Source: Aquificota bacterium
GTDB taxonomy: Bacteria; Thermosulfidibacterota; Thermosulfidibacteria; Thermosulfidibacterales; B14-G1
NCBI GenBank assembly: GCA_003648675.1
Contig: QMPS01000048.1
Span: 1 to 6,381 of the forward strand
Length of the DNA: 6,381 bases
Reading direction: 5' to 3'
Shown: positions 1-5,768 of the stretch, piece after piece
How positions within the stretch are numbered: the first letter of the stretch is position 1
How the letters are laid out: each line of letters opens with the position of its first letter
Notes under the pieces: model-generated
What the model saw: only the letters and a program-made list of their open reading frames with translations
Databases searched by the model: none
Told to the model about the DNA's origin: nothing
Translations under genes and position numbers: made by a program

Positions 1-256
1 AGGCTATACCCAGGGTGACCACCACCACATCCCCATCCACCCCTTCAGGGCCAAAGGCCAACTCCAACTGTTCTGCCCCCACACCAACTGAATCCAGCAA
101 ATCGGACCTCAAAGCCTCCAAAACATGAAAACTCCTGGGCTCTCTCTCTTCCACCAGTTGAAGAACATCCCCCGAGGCCATGAGTCTCTGGGCCAGGATC
201 ATGGAGACCAGGCTCTTGGCCACATTCCCACCGGCCTCTATTATGGAAACCTTCAT
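1..256 (-). CDS. Lactate/malate dehydrogenase-like Rossmann protein, N-terminal fragment
   Basis: This is the first 85 codons of a gene that runs off the left edge of the window. It starts at ATG (256-254), just after a very good ribosome binding site, GGGGGAGGA, six bases upstream. The N-terminus reads MKVSIIEAGGNVAKSL and the fragment ends in DVVVVTLGIA. The first beta-strand plus glycine turn, and a DVVVVTxGI strand about 75 residues later, match the layout of the NAD-binding domain of malate/lactate dehydrogenases (MKVxVIGAGNVG... DVVVxTAGI). The glycine motif is unusual: the first glycine is Glu7 and the last is Ala13, so dinucleotide binding may be altered. It lies directly behind a terminator and appears to have its own promoter, so it is probably not part of the cytochrome operon. 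A different Rossmann oxidoreductase is possible, since the catalytic domain is not visible. Confidence 0.55.
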   Translation of the reverse strand, partial: MKVSIIEAGGNVAKSLVSMILAQRLMASGDVLQLVEEREPRSFHVLEALRSDLLDSVGVGAEQLELAFGPEGVDGDVVVVTLGIA

Positions 257-282
257 TCTCTTCCTCCCCCTACCTTTTGAAG

Positions 283-312
283 AAAATAGCTGAGAGAGGG
301 GAACATTGTCAA
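283..312 (-). promoter_or_regulatory. Sigma-70-type promoter candidate for the dehydrogenase-like gene
   Basis: On the minus strand a perfect TTGACA (312-307) is followed, after 18 bases, by TATTTT (288-283), which matches four of six positions of TATAAT. The predicted start of transcription is near 276, giving a short leader of about 20 bases that contains the strong GGGGGAGGA ribosome binding site. The -35 box begins inside the T-tract of the upstream terminator, so the two signals are packed end to end. This is a motif match only. Confidence 0.5.
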
Positions 313-345
313 AAAGGAAGCCGGAGGCCTTCGGCCTCCGGCTTC
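311..345 (-). terminator. Strong rho-independent terminator of the porin-cytochrome operon
   Basis: A perfect 13-bp inverted repeat (317-329 with 333-345, arms GAAGCCGGAGGCC and GGCCTCCGGCTTC) has a three-base loop. Read on the minus strand it is followed by CTTTTT, the T-tract at 315-311. It begins 27 bases after the final stop codon of the barrel gene (372-374). Its position supports the view that the operon truly ends at 372 rather than at the internal UGA. The upstream arm also overlaps a 12-bp palindrome, GCTTCGCGAAGC (341-352), that could form a competing small hairpin. Confidence 0.9.
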
Positions 346-371
346 GCGAAGCGGGGAGAGTAAGGCGAGGG

Positions 372-2687
372 TCAGAACTTCCACATCAAACCAACGTTCA
401 AGATGTAAGCTTCACCGTCAGTGTCCTCCCCGAGATACTCTTCATCGTCATCGAACCACCGATAGGTAAAGGAAGACGTAACACTGAAGCTCTTCCAGAA
501 GTTCCACTCGAAGCCGACGGAGGTACTGAACTGGTCGTACTCCAACTCGCTCCAGTCGTCGGATTCACTGAAATCAGAGTCAAAGTAGGCCGCAGGATAG
601 CTATAGGGGTCCGAGGAAGTGGGGTAGTAGTTGGGATACCAATCACCCCCAAAGTGCGGGTCATCCACGTCAGCCTCGGAATGGTTATAGGTGAGGTCAG
701 CAAAGAGCCTCAACCACTCCTTGGGCATGTAGTCCAAGGAGAGATACACCACATGATTGTCAATCTCATAATCTACTGTGTCATGACGTGAGCCAACCTG
801 GCCCACGAAGCTGTGGCCAGCTCACCCTGCAAAGAGGTCTATACAGTACCAGGCCTCGTACTCATTCCTCTGGTAATCATAACCCAAAGTGACATAGAAG
901 TTCTGAATGGGCATCATCCAGAGGCTAATACCAGCCTGATACGAGTTGTTCTCCCATCCATTGTCGGCATCGTCGTTATCTTCATAGGTGTACTGAAAGT
1001 TACCGTTAACGGAAAGCCAGGACAGGGGAGACCAAGTAGCCGAGAGCTTCACATTATGGTGATCCTCAGGCACGTTGGAGGCCTCCTTGTTCCGGTAGGT
1101 ACTCCTGAAGATGAGGTAATAGGGCGTAGGCGTAGGCAAACTAGGATCTATAGATGGATCCGCACCACCAGGCCCGTTGATATTGTACAACCCATCATAG
1201 CACATGGCATTCCAGTACTGGAAGGGAGAGTCAGCGTGATAGTACTTGTAAGAGACTCTGCCAGTGAGAGTCCTAAAGGGACGGGCACTCAACGCCAGTT
1301 TAAAGATGTGATAGGTAGTGGTGTCATCGTCCAGGTACCTCTCATCCTCTAATGTGCTGTCGTAGTAGTCCTTGAAGTACTTGTTGTCCCTCTCCACCCT
1401 CTTATAGGTGTAACCGCCACGCAAGGTGTACCCTCGAGCTAGACGATAGGCGAAGTCAATCCCAGCCTCGGTCACCTCTCTGCTAAGAGCCGACTTTCTT
1501 TCATAGCTCCAGTAGTCCACTGGGATACCACCGTAACCAGGACCCTGCACGGCTGTATCCTGAGGAATGTTCACGATGTTGTAGTCGTCCATTCTCACAT
1601 CCACGTCTTCATTGTCTATATCGTAATAGCGCAAACGTGCCGTTAGGGTGAGTCTGTTGTGCATAAGAAGGGTGGTTAGCCTGGCAAAATAGGTATCCAT
1701 ATCGTAATCGTTGTCTGTGTACTGGTTCTCTACCCTGGAAGAAACATAGCTACCGTAGAGAGTGGAGTGATAGGGAAGATCAACTCTAACCTTAAAGGTG
1801 TCTGTATCCTTGTCCACATCGGGAGTCTCAGCGTACCTAGCATAAGAGTTATCATAGAGAATTCTACTTCTGAAAGTAGGGCTATTACCTTTGGCCACTC
1901 CATCGAACTGGTAGAAGTTTTTCCTGGCTTCGTTGTCGAAGTGGCTCTCAGTATGGAAATAACTGGCCGTCACAATCCCATACTTGAGAGTACCGCCAAC
2001 GGTGACATCTGTGGTCTCTTCGTCCACCCTGAGACTGGTGCCAATCACGTGGCAAGAGGCACACTTGCCCGCCATAAAGGTGTGCTGCTTCCAGCCGTGA
2101 CGGGTTTCTTTTCTGATTCTCAGCTCAGGAATGATGTAGGGGAAGAAGGGAATCTGGACTTTGGTAACCCAGTTATGCTCTGTCCTGTAAATCTGATAGT
2201 CCTTCCCTGAGTCCAGATCAGTATGCATGGCGTTCTGAGCACCTTCGAGTTCATACTGCCCAGTGCCTGCGTCCCATATCCAGCCAAAGGGATTGGTGGC
2301 TGTCATACCAGATGAGGTCTTGTCCTCATCCTTAAAGAGTTCATCGTGCTGAGTCCTGTGGATGAAGCTATCGTAGTAGTACTCGCTCCTCACGATCCGG
2401 GCAAAGTCCAGGTACCCTGACCACTCCTTTTCACTCTCGTCGTAGTAGAAACCATGAGCACCAAAAAAGAACTCACCCAATCTGGCATCAAAGTTGACAT
2501 CGGCATGAGCACCAGAGGAAAGAGATTCATACTCTCCCACCTTGGTCATCTCGTCATCATGGCCAATGAAATGATAGCCCACCGATACGTTAGACTTAAA
2601 GTACCTTTGCGCCTCCTCTGCCCTGGCCACCCCCGCTAAGACAAAGAGGGAGATAACCAGAATCCACAGCCATCTATGCCCTTTCAT
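372..2687 (-). CDS. MtrB/PioB-like outer-membrane beta-barrel with a haem motif, interrupted by in-frame UGA
   Basis: This is a large outer-membrane porin expected to sheathe the cytochrome encoded just upstream and let electrons cross the outer membrane. ATG at 2687 is preferred over an ATG at 2708 that overlaps the upstream stop, because GGAGG lies eight bases before 2687. The signal peptide (residues 1 to about 23) has a hydrophobic core ending ARA, then EEAQ. The rest is rich in aromatic, alternating strands joined by acidic, Asp/Tyr-rich loops, and it ends LMWKF, the usual barrel C-terminal Phe. A CASCH haem c motif sits at residues 209-213 (DNA 2049-2063). Codon 622 is TGA (822-824). 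The frame then stays open for 149 more codons of the same barrel character to TGA at 372-374, giving 771 residues, a normal size for this family. If UGA terminates, the product is 621 residues and lacks its last strands. The family call rests on architecture and neighbour, not alignment. Confidence 0.82.
789..824 (-). other. RNA stem-loop that includes the in-frame UGA
   Basis: On the minus strand UGAGC (824-820) can pair with GCUCA (793-789), and UGGCC (819-815) with GGCCA (803-799). These are separated by a five-base bulge on the 3' side. Two further pairs and a bulged G lead to a six-base loop, AGCUUC (812-807). A hairpin right at a UGA is what a bacterial selenocysteine insertion element would need, and the loop has a G in its second position. 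However, the loop starts only nine bases after the UGA, closer than the spacing usual in bacterial elements, so this is weak support. Confidence 0.35.
822..824 (-). other. In-frame UGA inside the barrel gene (readthrough or selenocysteine candidate)
   Basis: The minus-strand frame reads ...WYCIDLFAG, then TGA, then AGHSFVGQVGSRHD... with no frameshift. The downstream 149 codons continue as amphipathic beta-strands and end in Phe, as an intact barrel would. A cysteine lies seven residues before the UGA (C-x6-UGA). UGA is the normal stop of the cytochrome, RodZ-like and radical SAM genes and of this gene itself, so a reassigned genetic code is unlikely. Options are selenocysteine insertion, programmed readthrough, a recent nonsense mutation, or a sequencing error. 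The sequence alone does not decide among them. Confidence 0.7.
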
Positions 2688-2704
2688 ACCTTCTCCCTCC
2701 TTCC

Positions 2705-3766
2705 TCATTTGGTCAACCTGCTGCCACCACCAGGTACAGACAGGGACGGCAGATCAGATCCATGAATTGCAGAGTGACACTGGGTACACCGGGTCATCAT
2801 CACCATCTGCATGGAGCTGTCGTGGGGGACAACGGTGGTAGGTTTACCAGCCTCATGAGGTTTGCTTAAAACTTCCTCCGTGTCCGGCCGCAAACCCGCG
2901 TGGAAGTGAATTCCGTGGCACTGGAGACAGAGGAAAGGCTCGTTCTGCTTTAGGAGGTTGTCGGCCACTGTACCGTGGGGATTGTGGCAAATTGTACAGT
3001 CCTCAACCACAGGGGTATGCTCAAAGGTGAAGGGACCCTGATACCTCGCATGACAGTGGAGGCACAGCTCGTTCTTGCGCTCATCTGTCCTGAGCAAAGG
3101 CTGAACCATAGAACCGTGGGGATTGTGGCACTCGGAGCAGACCATCTTGCCTTCTTTGACAGGATGGTGATTGGGATAGTTGGTTTTGGCCATGACGTCC
3201 TTATGACAGGTGAAACACAACTCAGGCTCGGGTTCCCTCAAGAAGGCGTCTTTCACATTTTTATGGCGATAGCCCAGCTTGTCCCTGTAGGCCACCTTGT
3301 CTTTATCGCCATGAACGGCATGGCACTTGACGCAGGACACGTCGTTCAAGGCATGCTCAGAACCTCGCCAGTCCATAGTCTCGCCATCGGTATGGCAACG
3401 GGAACAGATAGCCGAAGCCTGGGCGGGTTCTAGCTTAGCAGGATTCAGAATATAGGCAGGGTCTTCCTCTTCAATATGCTTGCTGGCAGGACCATGACAG
3501 GCCTCGCAGCCCTCGGCCTCCATACTGGGCTTCACCTCGAAACCAGCGATTCTACCGTGAATGGTTCTTCCAAAATCCTTAACAACATCCTCGTGGCAAT
3601 CGGCACATGCCTCAGAGCCCACGTACTTCGCCCCCTCAATGACAGGAACCTTGGCATTTTCGGCCTGTTTTTTAGCCTCCTTCATAGAGGTACAGGCCCC
3701 CAGAGAGACCACAAGGAACAAAACCATCCACAGAAAAGGCAACTTTCTCCAGCGACACCCTTTCAT
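2705..3766 (-). CDS. DmsE/MtrA-type decaheme c-type cytochrome lipoprotein
   Basis: This is a periplasmic electron carrier expected to plug into the barrel encoded downstream. ATG at 3766 (MKGCRW...) is preferred to the in-frame GTG at 3772, because GGAGGAGAGG sits at a suitable distance. The start gives 353 residues. The signal peptide ends in a lipobox, LGAC, with the lipidated Cys at residue 25. Ten CxxCH haem motifs follow: CADCH, CEACH, CSRCH, CVKCH, CFTCH, CSECH, CLHCH, CTICH, CLQCH and CTQCH, between residues 54 and 331. The CHNPHG repeats and the block NELCLHCH, GPFTFEHTPVVEDCTICHNPHG strongly recall the DmsE family of decaheme cytochromes. Many free His residues could be distal haem ligands. 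The stop is 17 bases before the barrel gene, so the two are surely cotranscribed. The lipid anchor is notable, because MtrA itself is a soluble periplasmic protein. No surface (MtrC/OmcB-like) cytochrome is present in the window. Confidence 0.95.
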   Translation of the reverse strand: MKGCRWRKLPFLWMVLFLVVSLGACTSMKEAKKQAENAKVPVIEGAKYVGSEACADCHEDVVKDFGRTIHGRIAGFEVKPSMEAEGCEACHGPASKHIEEEDPAYILNPAKLEPAQASAICSRCHTDGETMDWRGSEHALNDVSCVKCHAVHGDKDKVAYRDKLGYRHKNVKDAFLREPEPELCFTCHKDVMAKTNYPNHHPVKEGKMVCSECHNPHGSMVQPLLRTDERKNELCLHCHARYQGPFTFEHTPVVEDCTICHNPHGTVADNLLKQNEPFLCLQCHGIHFHAGLRPDTEEVLSKPHEAGKPTTVVPHDSSMQMVMMTRCTQCHSAIHGSDLPSLSVPGGGSRLTK

Positions 3767-3838
3767 ATCCACCTCTCCTCCATTTCAATTGTAGCCCATC
3801 AACCACTCAGAAATTCCTCCACCTGGCTCCTGACTAAA

Positions 3839-3859
3839 CCACCTCCACTTCCACCCCCC
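3839..3859 (-). other. G-rich tract in the cytochrome leader
   Basis: Read on the minus strand this stretch has runs of six, two, two, two and two G within 21 bases (GGGGGGTGG, AAGTGG, AGGTGG). Such spacing could allow a two-tier G-quadruplex or offer decoy Shine-Dalgarno sites about 75 bases before the cytochrome start. There is no direct evidence that it folds. Confidence 0.25.
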
Positions 3860-3890
3860 TTCTCAACACAAAATGTTCTTTAATAAGTTC

Positions 3891-3906
3891 ATCAGAATAT
3901 CCTGAT
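3891..3906. promoter_or_regulatory. 16-bp palindrome, possible operator or leader hairpin
   Basis: ATCAGAATATCCTGAT is symmetric at seven of eight position pairs, with only one mismatched pair. It lies roughly 39-54 bases downstream of the transcription start predicted from the -24/-12 promoter. This size and symmetry suit a dimeric repressor site. As RNA it could form a five-pair hairpin with a six-base loop. No specific regulator is recognised. Confidence 0.35.
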
Positions 3907-3954
3907 ACCCAGCCAGTTAGACTCACTGCATGCGCCCTAATTCACAATACCCCC

Positions 3955-3971
3955 TGCAACATATATACCAG
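3955..3971 (-). promoter_or_regulatory. Sigma-54 (-24/-12) promoter candidate for the cytochrome-porin operon
   Basis: The minus strand reads CTGGTATATATGTTGCA. The TGG of the -24 element and the TTGCA of the -12 element are both exact and have the fixed spacing of the consensus TGGCACG-N4-TTGCA. Only the less strict CAC part deviates, reading TAT. Predicted transcription begins near 3944, giving a leader of about 178 bases. If correct, expression would need RpoN and an ATP-driven enhancer-binding activator, implying signal-dependent control of extracellular electron transfer. Confidence 0.5.
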
Positions 3972-3982
3972 CCCCTCCAGGA

Positions 3983-3995
3983 AATAAAATTGATT
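3983..3995 (-). promoter_or_regulatory. IHF-like bending site candidate
   Basis: On the minus strand AATCAA (3995-3990) matches the WATCAA core of the integration host factor site, within an A/T-rich stretch that continues TTTTATTT. The 3' TTR part of the consensus is poor. It lies about 20 bases upstream of the -24 element, where IHF often bends DNA at sigma-54 promoters. The same bases form a short inverted repeat, AAAAT-TG-ATTTT (3986-3997). Confidence 0.2.
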
Positions 3996-4033
3996 TTTTC
4001 TATCTAAGGTATTCGGAAAAGTTCACTGAAAAA

Positions 4034-4064
4034 CAAAAAAGTTGTTAAGAAGACAGAGGTCTCC
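4034..4064 (-). terminator. Weak terminator candidate after the rodZ-like gene
   Basis: On the minus strand GGAGAC and GTCTTC (within 4049-4064) can form a six-pair stem, one pair being G-U, around the loop CTCT. Eight bases later comes a run of T (4040-4035). The stem is short and the T-run is not adjacent, so termination may be incomplete. Some transcription of the cytochrome operon from the upstream genes is possible. Confidence 0.25.
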
Positions 4065-4069
4065 TCAAA

Positions 4070-4873
4070 TCACCCTGTTTCCCCGGCCCCCACCTCCATT
4101 CCCAAAGGTGTCACCCTCAAATCCTCCGGCTTCCCTTCCTCTCCCTCGAAACCTAAATCCCTGCCATCCAGAAGGAGGTCCACAGCCCCAGAGTTCCCCA
4201 GCCTAACCTCCACCTTCCTTGTGAAAGAGACCCGATATTTCTCCCCTGGCCTGAGGATGAAGTCTCTCACAGCACCGTCTTCCAACCTCATCCAAACCCA
4301 ACACTCCCCCCTAGCCTTGATCTCCAGATAATGCAGCTCGACCAAAGCTGCCTCGGCATCCCTTCCCTCACCAACCCCTTTACCAGGAACCACTCCCATC
4401 CCCGGAGGTGACAACCTATGGAAGTTTCCTACTTTGGAGGGAGAAGCCTCAGAGACCTCATGCCCCTTTCCACTTCTATAAAGACTCACCTTCTGTGGGC
4501 TAATGTAAGTACCCACACCAAACCACAAAAATGCTCCCAACAAGACCACCAAAAAGAAGAAGAGAGCAAGACCCCGCCACCATCCCCAACCTTCCTGGGG
4601 AGTGGCCTTCTTGACCACTACAGAAGAGAGATCCACCCGGGGCTCGAGGCTCTCTACCAAAGGACGCCACTCCTCCAGGGGAATATCTAAAACCCGGGCC
4701 AAGCGTTCCATAAACCAACGCAAGTAGACAGCTTCAGGCAGGGCTGACCATCTGCCCTCCTCCAGGTTCTTCACCACGGGGAGAGGGACCCCGGCCTTTT
4801 TGGCCAGCTCCTTCCTGGATAACCCCCTTGCCTCCCGGGCCTTACGTAATCTCAAAGCAAAATCTTCATTCAC
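4070..4873 (-). CDS. RodZ-like protein: helix-turn-helix, one membrane span, DUF4115-type C-terminal domain
   Basis: RodZ proteins link the MreB cytoskeleton to the cell-wall elongation machinery. This 267-residue protein has the family layout. An Xre-like helix-turn-helix domain lies at about residues 5-70 (FALRLRKAREARGLSRKEL, AKKAGV, VVKNLEEGRW). A single membrane span follows at about 100-120 (GLALFFFLVVLLGAFLWFGV). A low-complexity periplasmic linker precedes a C-terminal beta domain at about 178-255, with ECWVWMRLEDG, a PGE turn, LGNSGAVDLLLDG and GFEGEEG, all typical of the DUF4115 domain. The start is GTG at 4873, five bases after GGAGGGG. It overlaps the end of the radical SAM gene by eight bases, so translation is probably coupled. 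The linker is shorter than in E. coli RodZ, which has about 337 residues. A DNA-binding role cannot be excluded. Confidence 0.85.
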   Translation of the reverse strand: MNEDFALRLRKAREARGLSRKELAKKAGVPLPVVKNLEEGRWSALPEAVYLRWFMERLARVLDIPLEEWRPLVESLEPRVDLSSVVVKKATPQEGWGWWRGLALFFFLVVLLGAFLWFGVGTYISPQKVSLYRSGKGHEVSEASPSKVGNFHRLSPPGMGVVPGKGVGEGRDAEAALVELHYLEIKARGECWVWMRLEDGAVRDFILRPGEKYRVSFTRKVEVRLGNSGAVDLLLDGRDLGFEGEEGKPEDLRVTPLGMEVGAGETG

Positions 4874-5768
4874 TGAAGCCCCTCCTCAGCCCCAACTCCC
4901 TGGCGTAACGGCACACCTCTCTGTACTCCCCGAGACTCGGCCTCCTAGAGATCTCTGGAAATCGTTGAGCCTGGTACAAAGGCCTGTACTGAAACATGAT
5001 GTTCACATAAGTATTCAACGAAACCTCTTCTGCTATAAACTCCATCACCCTCTTAGAGTCCTCCACCCAGCCAGGCATAACCAAATGCCTCACCAACAGC
5101 CCCCTAACGGCCAGGCCGTCTTCCAACACCAAATCTCCTACCTGAAGATACATCTCCTTCACCACCCTTTTGACCACCTCCCCGTAGTCGGGAGCCTGGA
5201 GATATGTAGAGCAAGCGCGAGAATCAAAAAATTTTATATCAGGCATATAAATGTCAATCAACCCCTTTATTTTCTTGATTATTTCCAGAGACTCATAACC
5301 ACCACAATTGTAAACAACAGGAACCTTCAATCCCCTATGGGCCGCCAAGTACAGGGCGTGGAGAATCTGAGGCAGGTAATGGGTAGGGGTAACAAAATTG
5401 ATGTTATGGCATCCCCTCTCCTGAAGCCACAGCATAAGGCCAGCCATCCTCTCAACATCTACCTCGTCACCTCGACCCAGATGGCTGATTTCAAAGTTCT
5501 GGCAAAACACGCACCTAAGATTACAGTGAGTCAAAAAGATGGTTCCAGATCCACACCACCCAACCAGAGGAGGCTCCTCACCGAAATGGGGACCTACAGA
5601 TGAGATCACTAGCTGGGCAGGAGCCTTGCAATAGCCCAGCTCACCCTTCGAACGATCAACCCCGCACCCCCGGGGACACAGAAAGCATCTTTCCAAAGAG
5701 GCCTCCAGCTCTTGGAAGACCTCCTTAAGCTTAGAGAGGTTACCTAAGTATAGTGGCTCCATGGGCAT
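4866..5768 (-). CDS. PflX-like radical SAM protein (COG1313 type)
   Basis: This is a 300-residue radical SAM enzyme related to pyruvate formate-lyase activating enzymes. The cluster motif CNLRCVFC (Cys82, 86, 89) ligates the [4Fe-4S] cluster that cleaves S-adenosylmethionine. An N-terminal cysteine set, CFLCPRGCGVDRSKGELGYC (Cys28, 31, 35, 47), is the mark of the PflX/COG1313 subgroup and may hold a second metal site. Other typical blocks are FVTPTHYLPQI, VVYNCGGYES, IDIYMPDIKF and LVRHLVMPG. No glycyl-radical enzyme lies beside it, so its substrate is unknown. The start at 5768 (MPMEP) overlaps the TPR gene by 29 bases. The ATG six bases later is an alternative, and neither has a strong ribosome binding site, which suggests coupled translation. 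Its stop overlaps the RodZ-like start. Confidence 0.9.
   Translation of the reverse strand: MPMEPLYLGNLSKLKEVFQELEASLERCFLCPRGCGVDRSKGELGYCKAPAQLVISSVGPHFGEEPPLVGWCGSGTIFLTHCNLRCVFCQNFEISHLGRGDEVDVERMAGLMLWLQERGCHNINFVTPTHYLPQILHALYLAAHRGLKVPVVYNCGGYESLEIIKKIKGLIDIYMPDIKFFDSRACSTYLQAPDYGEVVKRVVKEMYLQVGDLVLEDGLAVRGLLVRHLVMPGWVEDSKRVMEFIAEEVSLNTYVNIMFQYRPLYQAQRFPEISRRPSLGEYREVCRYARELGLRRGFSE

Larger units (their letters stand above)
3767..4069. other. Non-coding regulatory region between the rodZ-like gene and the cytochrome operon
   Basis: No convincing gene is present on either strand. From right to left the region holds a weak terminator candidate for the RodZ-like gene, an A/T-rich stretch with an IHF-like core, a -24/-12 promoter candidate, a palindrome, and a G-rich leader (as read on the minus strand). 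It then reaches the cytochrome ribosome binding site. The predicted transcript leader is about 178 bases, long for a simple operon, which leaves room for control at the RNA level. Confidence 0.6.

Noticed and set aside
372..806. A separate small gene starting at GTG 806
   Set aside because: It is in the same frame as the barrel, directly after the UGA, with no signal peptide and no ribosome binding site before the GTG. It is better read as the C-terminal part of the barrel.
822..824. UGA reassigned genome-wide to Trp or Gly
   Set aside because: The cytochrome, RodZ-like, radical SAM and barrel genes all end naturally at UGA, and normal Trp (TGG) codons are frequent.
1123..1137. Short direct repeat GGCGTA/GGCGTA in the barrel gene
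   Set aside because: It has only two copies and encodes a Thr-Pro-Thr-Pro loop, so it is probably ordinary coding sequence rather than a mobile or CRISPR-like repeat.
306..1352. Open frames on the plus strand (306-791 and 813-1352) opposite the barrel gene
   Set aside because: They lie antisense to a well-supported gene and have no ribosome binding sites or recognisable domains. Their Val/Ile-rich composition is what the complement of a Tyr/Asp-rich barrel yields.
4800..5603. 267-codon plus-strand open frame
   Set aside because: It is antisense to the radical SAM gene, has no coherent domain, and is rich in His/Pro/Gln as expected for a shadow frame.
5719..5727. Perfect Shine-Dalgarno match (TAAGGAGGT, minus strand) inside the radical SAM gene
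   Set aside because: No ATG or GTG in a usable position follows. The bases encode the ordinary stretch LKEV, and a later start would bring the protein close to its N-terminal cysteine motif.
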